A stretch of DNA of 64,000 nucleotides from Sipunculus nudus. Lineage: Eukaryota > Annelida > Sipuncula > Golfingiida > Sipunculidae. Position numbers and translations under genes: made by a program. The notes under the pieces were generated by a model. That model worked only from the letters and a program-made list of their open reading frames with translations. It searched no databases and was not told the origin of the DNA. The stretch spans positions 72,663,642 through 72,727,641 of the forward strand of contig CM049306.1 in NCBI GenBank assembly GCA_026874595.1, given 5' to 3'. This document shows, in pieces, positions 1-12,859 of this stretch; the first letter of the stretch is position 1; each line of letters starts with the position of its first letter.

Positions 1-318
1 AAATCTGACCAGGAATCGCTATAGGGAAAGATTCAGGTAACCAAAGTGTGGTTTATGGAAACAAGAATAACGAGGATATCGCTGAGAGAGGGAGACGGAA
101 AAAAATTAGTTTTTACATTGTGACTGAGCGCGGTGTGTCTTTAAAACAAACAGAGAGAAGCAATTATGTGTTACCGACACGTTGCCAAAATGGATAATTT
201 AGAACATCTGGCGCTGGCACGGGGAATAGAAAGATAAATCAATGAAAAAAGACAAAGAGGAATCCTCGTTTCTAGCTTTGATGAGCTGATGGGACTACAT
301 GAGTGGTAACAGCTTTTG

Positions 319-555
319 TTAAGAGGATGTGACAGTGAAGTCCAAAGGATCACAGTCACCCATGTCTGGGAGTGACAGTGGTCCAAGACGAAGATGATGA
401 ACTGATTGGTCAAGCAGGTCACATGGCTGGCACTTGGAGCAGCTGGCGGAATCGACGGCATCTGTTGGAATAGCGCCATAGTATTGTTCATGGAACATCT
501 GGTCCAGGACTGTGAATAGCTTCCTGACAGGGCTACATCCAAGCAGCCAGCGAGG
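319..555 (-). CDS. possible terminal exon of an unrecognised gene
   Basis: On the minus strand a frame runs from a possible acceptor (AACAG, just above 555) to a TAA at 319-321, giving 78 residues. It has a Cys cluster (SCSKCQPC) and an acidic tail ending DPLDFTVTSS. The same frame continues upstream beyond a TAA just outside the acceptor with a hydrophobic, Trp-rich stretch to about 680, where a poly-C run sits. No family is recognised. It could be the last exon of a gene read leftward, a pseudogene remnant or a chance frame. Support is only frame, acceptor and amino-acid composition. Confidence 0.27.
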   Translation of the reverse strand, partial: PRWLLGCSPVRKLFTVLDQMFHEQYYGAIPTDAVDSASCSKCQPCDLLDQSVHHLRLGPLSLPDMGDCDPLDFTVTSS

Positions 556-1724
556 CTGTTATCTACTACTGGCAGTCTTGAGCACACGATGTTTGGCTAT
601 CCACACAGCCAACAACAGCAACTGTTGCTTCCAGAACAGCCGCTGCCAGATCACCGCCAAACATAAATATTTCACTTGTACATAGAGACCCCCCCCCCCC
701 CCCCCCTTTCCAGGACTTCTTTAAATCACGCGACCAACGATTAAAGTTGATGTTCATGTTCAAGATTAAGATGTGTGCTTGAGAGGAAGAAATTTTAAAT
801 TTGCATGTTATCACGAGAAGAGTCGAAAGTCGGGCCCCACATGGTGAATATTTACTCTTGTTAGGGTCTCTGTAGTATTTGGAGAAAAATATTTCCTGGA
901 CACAGCTGGTCTTGTGCAGGCAAACAAATGAGCAAGAAACCTCCGGTAACGTAAGCCAGTGTCGGCTTTTGCTGGCATCAAATGAGAATGCTCACTAAGT
1001 TCACCGTAAGGAACAGTTAGGTAAACAGGTATACACACAAGGCCTGGCCTGATGTTTGGTCATAGCTAGCAGCTCAATAACCAGATGTTTATTATTTCTA
1101 TATCATTCTTTCAGAGGCAGGTATAGACACCGGACTGGTCATGGTGTATAATCTCCGACTTGTCCACAGAAAAGAAATTCTGTCTCTGTTGGGTGGACGT
1201 GTTGTGTCCGGGGGTTTGCAAAAGCGGGGATTACCAGTGTGCGGCTATGAATAGAAATACCACCTGGTTCGCTTGCAGTTAGTGTACATAGGTTTTCATT
1301 CTCTCTGTATATATATCCGGGCTGAACCTGTGTTATACAATTGGCGGCAAGCTGCGCAAGATAATATTGAAGAGAGAATTAATGACGCCCACTAGCCCGC
1401 GGTAATCCCTATCCCGGCGTTATTTTGACGAGGTCTTGAGTTTAGGATTATTTGATATGGCATTGCGTCACAACAGGGTTGTTGCCACATATGAAGATTA
1501 TGAACCTCTATGTTTTAGAACTAATAATTCTAAACTGTACGTTTAACCAAGATAAATCCATATACTGCTATAGAAGCAACAAAAATGTTTGCTGAAATAT
1601 CTTTCAGCTTTTTATATAGTTGTAAGTAGGGTGAAATATCTAGGTTCTTAATTTGGAATGAAATATAAATATGATTTTACTTCAGTAGAACATAACGAAC
1701 TGTATATGTCAGGTAAGGAGGAAA
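556..1724. other. non-coding stretch with poly-C run
   Basis: No supported gene. A run of about 18 C lies at 689-706. The rest is unremarkable mixed-composition sequence; short frames here have no splice or homology support. Confidence 0.6.
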
Positions 1725-2035
1725 TCTGTGTTCTAAGGAATGAAAGCCCATGTCGGATTCCCTTTTTTGGGATGCTTCCAAAACCGCGCCAGCACTCACT
1801 AATTTGGTCCATATTCCCAGACTGATTCATGAATAAGTGACTTTACATTTATAAACATATCCCTGATCACGTTCTTGAATCCAGATCATGTTCGTGATCC
1901 ACACCAGTATCTACTTGATTCTTCATTGGCCCATTTCCCGAAATGTCTTGAAAATTGTACAAGATTCTGGTCCTGGTTGCGCGATTTGTGTTGTGAACAA
2001 ACACACAAACACATACACGAAGGAGGAAATTATAT
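1725..2035 (+). repeat. dispersed repeat family A, copy 1
   Basis: About 310 bp alignable by eye to 43778-44115 and, inverted, to 41129-41445. Shared landmarks in order are a start near 'tctaagg', a 'catattccca' block, an 'ataagt(a/g)act' block, a 'ttggccca' block, a 'gtgaacaaacacaca' CA-rich stretch and an end near 'ggagg'. No coding capacity is evident. It is probably a non-autonomous transposable element. Confidence 0.7.
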
Positions 2036-2463
2036 GACATGTATTTTTCATATATACATATATGTATGTTTTCGTTATTTATTCCTTTTCGTTAGTCATT
2101 CTTTTATATTTTTTATCATTACGGTAATATGTCCTCTTGAGAGTTATATGACAAGACCATATACTAAACTGACATGCCCAGACTACCTCAGATACTAGGT
2201 GACATTTTCCACAAGGACAAAATGTCATGTGTAGAACATCGTGACTGTGATGTGTATGAGGACCGCGTGCCTCCCGCTGACCGGACCCATGCATGCAGCC
2301 TCCCCGGTCGTAATATTTTATACAGTGCCGGGAGGAATTCTTCAGTTTATAACCACTTGATGAAATGGCGTTTATCATCTCGCGAGTGGCCTTACACACC
2401 CGTAGTCAGTTTAATGTGCTCCTGTATCTTTATAGCGGACGGATGTCGGAATCAACATGGAGG

Positions 2464-2465
<2 letters not shown>

Positions 2466-2517
<52 letters not shown>
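2466..2517 (+). repeat. (TC)n microsatellite
   Basis: Uninterrupted TC dinucleotides, about 26 units. Confidence 0.95.
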
Positions 2518-2520
<3 letters not shown>

Positions 2521-2599
2521 CACAGACACAGCTGAAAAAGTAAGCTTGCTTTCAAACGTGGTGTATGGATGCGTGTGTATTCATCTCACCTCCGCTAGG

Positions 2600-3925
2600 T
2601 TACTTGTCAGCAAATATACTTATATATAATATATATAATATAGTTCGGACAAATTTTATAGAAAGTTTATGGACGGTAAGGAAACACACTTGATTAGTCA
2701 ATTCAGTTTTGGAGGAAATCTTGATCAGCATAAATAATTTTAATTCAAAGGATCCCGTCCCATTATTTTATTATAATAGAGCTATTGAGCGATAATAGAG
2801 GATTTCTTTAGGATCACCCTAGCGGGGGTTGCGATAACATCATGTTTCAAGTATATTCATTTTATTTTGTATAAGTGGTCATGAAGGATTTCTTATTGAT
2901 GTTAAGTAATGTATTGCCTTTTTTTGTTTCGTCAAGATAAGGTACAGGTAAAACATATATAATCCACACTAAATACATTTACATTTACTTTTACATCAAC
3001 CGTTTTTTTCTATTTTCAATATATATTTTTATTTATTCCAATAATCAGAGATGTCAAGTCTTCATAATTAAATAATCCATGAGACAGACATAACAATATA
3101 GCTGCATGGTGTATTTGCCTTTTGTACAAAAACAAACTTAACCTTACTGATGTGGTCATAACGTACATTGATTTACACTAACAATATTATATACACATTG
3201 TATACAGTAAACAAGGTCGTATATCTCTACATATGTATTTGCCTATATAAATTACTCCACCTGCATACAGTAGATATATATATGTTTACCTGCAAGTGCT
3301 TATTATCACGTGTATAATGCCTCGCCAATATGGTCTTATTATTATCACCTCAACGACCTTATATTAACAACCTAAACCTGACATCGCTGGTATTTGATAA
3401 GGGTATGTCATGAAGATATTCTCGCATGATAACGAGCCGCAAATTACATATATAGCAAAATGTGCTTTAAAAAAAAACCTTTGGTCTCAATGATTTTGAC
3501 CTGATATTTGTACAGTCGTATCTAGGGGTGTCTGGTAAGTGTAATTAACTATTGATACTTAAGGGGAGAGAACTTATTAATGATCCATCATCGTTAAATC
3601 CCCCGGCTGACAGCTCTTTTATCCTCTTGTGTCGACAGCGGATGAATACGGTCACGATCCTTGTAAACGTGTAACCATATTTGACGCCATAAATCTTCAT
3701 ACATACCACCCCGAGTTTAATATAGTTACTCAAGAGTCCTAGAGTGTGTGATATCAGACTGCACTATGGAGGCAAAAATCAAGTGTATAGTGGCCGGTAT
3801 CGGCCGGCGTCCGGGTTAAGAGGGAACTTGTAATTTATAAAATGACTGGTAAACAGGAAGACTTTACGATAAGCAGGGAAGTGGTCTGAAACAACAGGTG
3901 GTCCGTCGCCGCAGTAAAGCCCAAG
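2600..3925. other. AT-rich non-coding stretch
   Basis: AT-rich sequence with short TA/AT runs and no supported exon, RNA gene or recognised element on either strand. Confidence 0.5.
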
Positions 3926-3930
3926 CACAC

Positions 3931-3972
<42 letters not shown>

Positions 3973-3997
3973 ATATATTGATATAGACGTATTGATC

Positions 3998-4033
<36 letters not shown>
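3931..4033 (+). repeat. (CA)n and (AG)n compound microsatellite
   Basis: About 19 CA units at 3931-3968 followed, after a 32-bp spacer, by about 16 AG units at 4002-4033. Confidence 0.95.
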
Positions 4034-4038
<5 letters not shown>

Positions 4039-4390
4039 GTAATAAGACCACCCATGGAACTGACCAAAGTGGTCGTAATTCACGGGTTGTCTTATTAGAC
4101 ATTTCAGTAATAACCAATGTGAATGATATCGATTTACTCAAGGACGTTCACCCAAGGTTAATTGTTTTATTAGACAATTGGCCTTTCAAACAGGTTTCAC
4201 TGTATATACAGGGAAATCTCGCTGGGACAACCAACTGCGGGACCATTGAAAGTGGTCGTGTTCCTGGGGTGATCGTGTTACTGGGGTGATCGTGTTATTG
4301 GGAGTTTTTTTATGATGATTGACATTAGTTTGGACCAAAAATAAAGGTCGTCTCGGTGGTCGTGATATAATTGGGTGATCGTTAGTCCAG
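4034..4390 (+). repeat. dispersed repeat family C, copy 1
   Basis: Contains 'acctgtgtaataagaccac', 'gtggtcgtaattcac', 'cttattagaca' and 'acaggtttcactgta'. The same words recur at 8450-8630, 47598-47690 and 53998-54172 in differing orders and orientations. It looks like a degenerate short element with internal tandem sub-units of the 'ACAGTGAAACCTGT' type common in marine invertebrates. The second half repeats 'gtgatcgtgtta' tandemly. Confidence 0.55.
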
Positions 4391-4551
4391 ATTTCACGTA
4401 TGTTGTAACGGAGCGGACGGGAAAGAATGGTTTAAACATGACACAATCACCTAAACCGAACTGCGCAGTTTAATTGAATAATAAATATGGAACAAGAAAA
4501 CCCAAATAGTTAATAGTGTAAACAGTAGGTAATACCAAGCAAATATGACTA

Positions 4552-4553
<2 letters not shown>

Positions 4554-4619
<66 letters not shown>
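4554..4619 (+). repeat. (AT)n microsatellite
   Basis: Uninterrupted AT dinucleotides, about 33 units. Confidence 0.95.
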
Positions 4620-4621
<2 letters not shown>

Positions 4622-4726
4622 TTCAAAATAACAAAATGAGAGAGAGAGGGAGAGTAAATGAATGTGTATGATATATTCGGCTTAATTAATATCGATTCAA
4701 CAACATTGCTGTGTGTTTGCTTTCAG

Positions 4727-7700
4727 ACGCATCAAGTTGCACTGAGGACTATGAAGCCTTGTGTCGCAGAAAGGGTACGTACGCAAATATTTACCTGGAC
4801 AATTCGATTTCCAAAGCATGAAAAAAACAGGTGTCCATGCTGGTAAAAAAGATACAGCAAAGCACGAGGTTGTGTTACTCATTGCCACCTGCAGATCCAC
4901 GCCAATCAATCATTTTTTGTGCTACATCAGATAAAAATTATTCCTTCTAAACATGAACATCCTGAGTAATAGCTGCACCAGGTGTTGAGAGGTATTATGT
5001 TTTGCCTTGGTTTGTCTGTGTCATTTTATTCAGCAAAGTATATTATGAACAATTTTTTGTTGAAACGTTGTGTAGGGTTAGGAAAACACTCAAGGAAACC
5101 ATTAAATTTTGGAGATAGTCTCGAGCAAACCATATATGCTTTCATTTATTGCAAGGGTTTCTCTCCATCGTGACAAATGGGTCCTTTGTCCTTTACATTT
5201 GCCCCTGTTTAGACCCAGAGCCATTGCCAAAGACCTAACCAGTGAATTGGTTGTTTTGATAAACGTCCAAGTGGAGGTAGTGGCCTCTTGTTTAATATTA
5301 TTCTAACAATCTTAAAGAACAGAGAATTCTTAGGTGCACATAGCACCAATAATAAAAACAATTCATCTAGGTGCCATGATCACCCATATTTCTTCAAAGC
5401 ATGTACACAGAGGTTATAATAAGCTGAACACGGGTGGGTATCGCCCATCTGGAAATCGGGCAGGCATCTGAATATTTTCACAAAGCTCCGCGGTTACCTG
5501 TGGAATTCTACATACATATAGAAAGTGAATGCACGCCCTGCCTTTGCCAGGTGTATTATCGCGGTTGGGAAGACGTCCAAAAAACATTAGTGTAAATACT
5601 GGCAAGAGACGAGCTCCCTTAATATATCTATAATGCTCGACTCTGATAAACAAAATGTAGCAGGTGTCTGCACAGTCTTCATAACCCGTCTGGCTAGGTC
5701 TGCGGGCTGTCAGTATATATTATGTAAACCTCCAGCAGATACTGTAAGAAGCCGGGGCCCTGTGGTTTCTTAGCCAACAACCAGCACCTTGCCAGGCTGA
5801 CAAGTGCAATCATACCCTGGTTACACTTCTCATGGCTGTACCTATGGCGAAAATAATTACTCTGCCAACACTCGTCCTCACTTACATCAGGTATTTTCGA
5901 CTTAAGGGTCGTAAGGAAGGAGGATTTACTGTGAAATTTGGAAATTTCCATGGGAATTGATGTTGTGTTATTGGATGAGTTGGAGAAAGTATTTTTGGAC
6001 GCAATGGTAACAATTAAAAACGTTAATTGTCTGCTAAAAGTGATCAGTTTTCATACACGCTTCAATTTTTGTGGATATTAGGATTCGGTTTCAAGCCTGT
6101 TTGCCGCTTATATTTTTCCCTTCATGAATTTCATTTATTTGTCATGTCCAGATTTGTTTTTTTTTCTGTATAAATGAGAAATAACATTGTTTAAGCGATT
6201 AAGCTATTTTAAATAATACCTGACCGTGTAACGCCTTAAAACTGAAATTCATATATGTCCTATAAACCTCAGTAATTAAAACACACTTCATTGTTTGAAA
6301 TTATCAAATTTGGATATTTATTTTATTTTCCGCTTTCTTTCAAGTGAAAGACATTCAAAGTTATCATCTGATTCAGTATAATTATACGACGTTGTGTCCT
6401 GGTGTCCTGAAATATCCGGCATTCTTAAAAGGTTATGGCTTATGGATTATTGCTGGCCATTTGTATATACACCTTTACAACTCAAGACTCAGGACGACTA
6501 ATACTATCATATCATTCCTATCGCACGGGTACTTTCACCATCATTCCATTTGGAGACCCTGGCATTCACTCGCTGGGCCATATATCTATCCTTAAAAAGG
6601 AAATGCATGTATTTAAGGCCATACAGTGTCTTTAATAACAGGGCAATCATTTTAATCATGTTAATATATGCTTGGAGGGACATGCATCCCTGTGAATGTT
6701 TTAGATATACTTATTCCGCCAAAATCCTCAAAAGTCTAATATTGTAATTGTTCAATCGGTCACGCGACTATGCAACTGAGGCGTGTCGGTGAGACCTCGT
6801 GTCACCCCTGACTGCTATGTTTATGTATCCACCTCCTCTTGACATTCCGCTGACCTCTCGGGGGTGTCCCGGTTAAGTCAACTGTCCTCTAATTACCCCC
6901 TGTATATTTAAAGCCTTTTACTTTCTGTTTGTTACCAAGTGGGAGTTAGCGCCCTGGAGCATTTGTGTCAGGAGAATAAATATTTCATGCTGCAACTGAA
7001 CCATGAACAATTGGGGGAAGTTTCTGGTGCGATGTGTATGAATTAGTCCGCGGTCGTGTCCGCCATAGATTCACCAAGTGTGATAAATTATTCAAATTAC
7101 TTTCACACGATGATTTGAAGGAATTGAGCGACGTGGTAATGCCAAGGTACAGCCGTTGCAATTTACCAAGACTCGTATGCACGCACACAAACATAGTCCT
7201 AATGGTCTATCTGAGCCGTGTACTGGCATTTGCCAGTAATAACATTTAGTCATTTAGGTGAAAGGTAGTTGAGAGGGTTTATTCTTACGCTTTTTTTCAC
7301 ATTTATATACAATATAAATGTATATGTATACAATAATAAGGGTTATATATTGTATAAATATGACTGTGTATTTTAGATTGTGTGCCAATACGTCTCTTTC
7401 ACCACAAAATTCAATCATCGGCCATAACATTATTCATAACGGTATTGACGTGACTGTGTATATATACACAATGGCCAAAACACGTTGTATATACAAATTT
7501 TATGCGATGTTTCTTATAAAATATGATATTATTCCATGAATAGTCCTTATTTTTTATGAATATATGATCTACAAGACAGATAAAATACAATATACTTGAA
7601 TAACCTGTATGTAGGAAAGCCTTTTTTATAAAACCCGCTAAACTACACTATTACCGTCCTTTATGTTCACTTGTGACACAAATAACTTTTTTTTTATAAT

Positions 7701-10700
7701 TGTGTGTTTGTGTTTGCAGTCAATATGCTTTACTTGTTTTAATCGTAAATATATCTTCTTAAAATCTGTCAATTTTTGAACAATTTTAGTTGTCCAAAAT
7801 TAAGTTCTGCAGTTTATACATGAGCTATGCGTGTGATTCAGCGCCAAATAATGGATGGACGGAATACAGGACAGACTTCCCTTGTTTTTTCTATATCTTT
7901 TCTTTTATCAATTATATCTGTCCACTGATTCTCGTACATTCGATGAAGCCGAAAGTGAATGAATTATGCAACGAATGGATATTGTGGTCCTGTGTAGAAC
8001 GTGTGTATAATTATACGAAGCATTTATTCAGGCAATTACACACGGAGCACAAGGACTGTGACTGTGACGCTTTCTTTTTCATAGGCCTAAAATGTCTTAC
8101 CTACAATATATAAATAGTATAACACAGCCATGAAACCACATATCCATGATATTAGCTTTACCTGGGTATTACCTCTTGTGCTTATTTTTGTAGTATCATG
8201 TTTGAGGAGAGAAATTCCCGGATCGCTGTGTGGATATAACTCTCATTTTCAACTGCCATCTTTATTTTCATTGAATTGACATAACGATAGTATCCTTTAA
8301 AGTATTTTAAAGAATAAAATTTTAAAATATGAAATATATTATATCAAGAAAATCCGATAAATATGTTCAACTCCGTTTTCTGACTCAAGACAGCATATTA
8401 ATTGGTAAATATAGCACGTCGAATCTCTTTTGGGAACGGGTTGAATTAAAATACAGTGATACCTGTGTAATAAGACTACTTCTGGGACTAGACAAGTGTG
8501 GTCTCAATTCACACGTGGTCGTATTAGACAGGTCAATGGGAATGGGAATGCGTGTGGTTCATTCAAGGGCGGTCATAATAGGCAGGTGGTCGTATTCGAG
8601 AGCTGGTCTTTCAGACAGGTTGAACTGTACACGACTAATCTTTATAGAGTTAATTGCATGACAGAATGCAAAACACGCATTGTGAGATATTAGTAATTTT
8701 CACTGCGTTAGGTACTTTCAGTGGATTTACTAGCACGAGATGTACTGATGATAGCCTTCACTTATCGAAAAGCGAACACGATTTGGCACAGCAACCAATC
8801 GGCATGCTGCGAATTTCAGGCAGTGGCTGCACGGTTGTTCGGAATTCCAAGAAATTCCATTCCATCTCACTTTCATTTACTGTGGAATTATTTAATTTGA
8901 TTTAATAATGAGTTAAATATCATTGAGGTATGATATTTAGATTGTACTTATGCCTGGGACTGATCAATGATTTTTTTAAAAAGGGGGCCCATCTTGGAAA
9001 AATTTACGTGAAAACCTATTAAAATCGGACCTCGTGTTGAAAAAGGGGTGGTTTAGGCCGCACAAGTGTGGTTTGAATTCGTTCAAAAGTTTTCGACGGC
9101 TGTAAAGGGGCCGGAACGGTCAAAACCCCTGGACCACTCGACCCCCTCACTCCTCCTGCACATACCCTCACACAGTCCAGGTCCACCACTGTATTCAAAA
9201 GATAACTACATGTATATAGTGGTACAGAAGAACACTTATAGTAAATCAAGACCTCCATGTTGAAAATTTAGAAGTGAACGAAAGCTGTGGTGCTACAAGT
9301 TATGATAACATATTCATATTTTCTCCTGGTTCATTGACTAGATAAGATACTAGCGAAATATTTACAGGTTTATTTTACAATGTCTCTGGTCAAATAAAAT
9401 GAGGCTGATCGAAATTCATAAGACCAACCAACTCTCAGCCTGGCGCCATTGAGCCACGGCCTGTACTGATCGACCGTGCGAGCGTGCACACGTTGTGCTC
9501 CGATGTATCGATCTGTCCTTTGTACATGCTTGCCGTCTAAATTACAGTCCCAGCTGTCGGGGTTTTTATAACCTTGTATGGAGCGAACCTGGTGATCTGT
9601 ATATGAGCAGGGTGGGTCTTTTGATCAAACATGATAATTTTATTTGTCTGCCACTCGACTACGTTTCATATTTTCCTTGTTTTTCTAAATCAATATATTT
9701 CTACTTTTTTATTATGCATTATATGGCATATTCATTGGAATATATTTTTAATAATTTTTAATGACTGTATAGGCAAGCATATACTTGTAACTTGCATCGG
9801 AAACCCAATTTGAGTTGTGCCATACTCCAAAAATGGACAATTGAATACATCGAAACATGTCAGACATGAAAACATCGATATATGTGTAGTACAAATGGAT
9901 TCTTTCTAACATTTACCTGCGTAAACCTATGGAAATGTGGAAATTGATCTTTAACAAACATTTAAATGATGAACGAACTATATATGATCAACTATTTAAC
10001 TAATTATCTGCATTCTATTGACTGCAAGCCTCCGCCTTTCATTTTTTTTCGGCCCAAATTTCCAGGTTCATTCCTGCATAAGTGACTGCACATGCCCGAA
10101 ATGTCCTGACAATTTCTTGAGATTCTATTCATGGTAACATGAGATATGTTTTGAACAAACACACAAACACACGAACGGGAATGAACACATACCTTCCTGG
10201 AGGAGAACATTAATCGTTATGTACAACCTCCCTGTAATCAGCTATGGCCAAGCAAAAATATCACGAATATATACATGCTTAACTATTCATATCAGTCGAA
10301 AGTATCGGCCAGAAATGATGTCATATGAGTATAGTCATTCAGTTTTGCACTTTTTTACTTTCCAGCCTCAGAGGGCCGGCTTTCCCATCTGCGCGGGGGC
10401 GGCACATGCATGCCAAACACCTACGTCCACTACACGCATGCGTGCGTGGTGAATAACTACGAGCAGGATATAGACCAGTGTTGCTGTGTGTACCGGAACC
10501 GGGTCATGTGCTGCAGGTATCATGACTTCTGGGATAACTTCCGGTGTGACGAAAGCACTGACGTCATATCTCATCTGTAAGTCAACTGAACATGTTTTTC
10601 ACTCGGTCATGATAATCATGCTAAATATATCAGGATAGTGATTTTGCATTAAACATTAAAAAGAGTTCAACTATACGTGTACCATCAGAAAAATAAATAC

Positions 10701-11034
10701 TACTCCAGGACGATATCTACTACAGATGGTCTATAGCACTTACACGAATGACCATTTGATGGATTTTATGAAAGGGATCTGTCCAGAGATGCTTCCTCAG
10801 GGGCGGATACAGGATCCTATTAAAGAGAATTGGGGGGGGGGGGAGGGTAGGGCGGCTCAGCAGCCTGACACAGGTAAACAAATTTGCCGGGAGTGCCGAG
10901 AGATTTTATACTTGACTCTCACATGCAGGGGTAGGTATAAAAACCGTGCGAGACGCAAAATCCGGCGCTGCTATTCGGGAATAAGCGTATATTGTCTGTT
11001 CCCAATTTTTTTTTAGGTTGAACCCCCCCCCCCC

Positions 11035-11098
<64 letters not shown>

Positions 11099-12183
11099 CT
11101 TGATTAGCCCCTGTTACCTTGAGAATATTGTATATTGAATATTGCAAGGAATAAAAAACACAGGAGATATACAGTCTTGAACAATCTTGATTTGTTTTGT
11201 TGTCATATGGCAACGTTGCTGTTTTGCGTCACTAATCGCGCCCGGTGCAAGTTTTTCCCCGTTTGTGTAGAGGAGTAAGCAAACGGTTCAAGAACGAAAT
11301 AAAGGCAGATACCATAACATTATTTAACAGAAAGCATACTTCGTGTATATATAACTGACTTGACATATGAATAGTTCCCTGCAATGTAACGATATGGGTG
11401 AACTTCTAGATTTTTCGCAGTTTCAGTATGTTTATCAATCAGTTGATACCTTTATGGAAACCGCCCAAGGAATGTTGTGATTTCAACAGAAGGTATAAGG
11501 TCCTGCTCCGGTACAACATATTGCAATCAATGTCATTTTAGCTAAAACTGAAGTGTTTTATCAACGTAGCATGTCAGGTTGGATCAAAATTAGAAAAGTT
11601 ACTAAATTAGAAACTATTCATCTTGTGGGGTTTCGACAGCCACGTTTCCCTTCATTCTTCCCCATGTCTTTCCAGTCGTTTTTTATTCCCATGTTCTGTA
11701 TTTAATAGAGTTATTGTAATGTTTTTTGTGACATCTTTCATTTTTCTTTCTCAAGTAGACATCCGTCAGGGCCAGGAGCTCCTTCAGGGAAAATGAGTGA
11801 AACGTCAAGCAAAACTGGGGGACTTCCGCTACAGGTGCTGCTTCCGGCCGTTCTAGTTCCGGTTGTCCTGCTGATTTTTGGCGGTATTTGTTTCATAGTT
11901 CTTTACCATTCCCACCGCAAGAATGGCGCAACCACTTATCATAAAAGTGAGTAATGTACATATATATCCTTCTTCGTACTAGTGTGACTATAGCTTGATT
12001 GTAACACTCATACGATTACTTGCACACGTGGGCTCTTTTACCCTTTTGAAGTGTCATTATGAAAGAAAAACGTCGTTTATATTAGTACTTGTATTTGTGT
12101 CAGGTGTAGAATATATATTAGATTTCTTATTGAAATGACTACATGCATGGGTCCCCCTCGTTCTCTCTCTCTCTCTCTCTCTC

Positions 12184-12224
<41 letters not shown>

Positions 12225-12859
12225 GTTTCCAAAGATCTCATACACGGTAGTCTTTGTATGTGGTATAATGTTAAACCGATAAAATGACTCGTCTCTTGAA
12301 CCTTGAAATTGGCACGCCAGGCATAGCCGTAGAAGTAAAAGACAGTTGAATAGCTGCTCTAACATATTAATATATGCATTAAATAATGAGTGTCTCAATT
12401 CAAACGTTAATTAATGAATAGCTTAGGTATATCATAATTATTTTGACTATGTAAAGCATTAGAATATGTTTATTATAATTTAACCCGAAAGTTCTCATAG
12501 ATAATTTCAAATTTCCAAAGAACTAAAATGATTCTTCCTTTATTTCAGATGACAGACCCACTGTAAAACAGTCGGAGGTCACGTCTACAAATGTCTCCCC
12601 AGAGCAAAGAGAGTTATTACAAAATGACAGTGATGCACAAAATCATAGACATTCGCCGGTTTTGGTGCCGAGTGCTCCGCCGATTGAAGAAAACGAAACG
12701 TTTGTTTCCCCAAGACTTCCGCCATATGTACCAGATAGTAAAAATCCATCATTCGTTCCGACCAATCAAAATACTGATCATCCAGGTCACGTGTGCTCAT
12801 CAACTTGTGCTCCGCCCACTTATGCTGAATCTTTACAACATAAAGTTTGCCAGTCATAG
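4727..12859 (+). CDS. Shisa/WBP1-like Cys-rich single-pass membrane protein (5' end missing)
   Basis: Assembled exons: 4727-4774 (48 nt, phase 1 in and out), 10366-10576, 11759-11946 and 12549-12859 (TAG stop). All junctions have AG/GT borders and compatible phases (1, 1, 2, 1). The product has a Cys-rich ectodomain (CTEDYEALC; CCCVYRNRVMCC; FRC; ten Cys in all), then Ser/Gly linker, one strongly hydrophobic segment (LPAVLVPVVLLIFGGICFIV) followed by a basic stop-transfer (HSHRK), and a Pro-rich cytosolic tail with an LPPY and a PPTY (PPxY) motif near the C-terminus. Paired Cys + TM + PPxY tail is the known architecture of Shisa, WBP1 and VOPP1 adaptors, which bind WW-domain proteins such as NEDD4-family ligases. 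Assignment to one family is not secure. A signal peptide is expected but its exon was not found; the 48-nt exon is the least certain and lies 5.6 kb from the next. Confidence 0.6.
8450..8630 (+). repeat. dispersed repeat family C, copy 2
   Basis: Starts 'acctgtgtaataagac' as at 4034 and carries repeated 'gtggtcgtattagacagg'-type sub-units of about 35-40 bp. Confidence 0.55.
10027..10215 (+). repeat. dispersed repeat family A, internally deleted copy
   Basis: Matches the 'ttcctgcataagtgac' block and then jumps directly to the 'cccgaaatgtcctgac' block and the CA-rich end with 'cttcctggagga' hairpin, so the middle of the element is missing. Confidence 0.6.
11036..11094 (+). repeat. (CT)n microsatellite next to a C run
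   Basis: About 28 CT units directly after a 12-C run (11023-11034), inside an intron of the Shisa/WBP1-like gene. Confidence 0.95.
12160..12220 (+). repeat. (TC)n microsatellite, interrupted
   Basis: TC repeats with one 'tgtctg' interruption, in the last intron of the Shisa/WBP1-like gene. Confidence 0.9.

Larger units (their letters stand above)
4775..10365 (+). other. long intron of the Shisa/WBP1-like gene
   Basis: About 5.6 kb, AT-rich. It holds a family C repeat (8450-8630), a family A fragment (10027-10215), and an unexplained open frame at 7016-7249. A short frame beginning ATG at 6435 has a signal-peptide-like start (MAYGLLLAICIYTF) with a GT at a phase-1 position about 94 nt on, so it is a weak alternative first exon. 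No other coding signal is seen. Confidence 0.4.

Noticed and set aside
2174-2629. 151-codon frame running through a (TC)n tract
   Set aside because: Much of its length is microsatellite translation (Ser-Leu repeat); the rest has no coding pattern.
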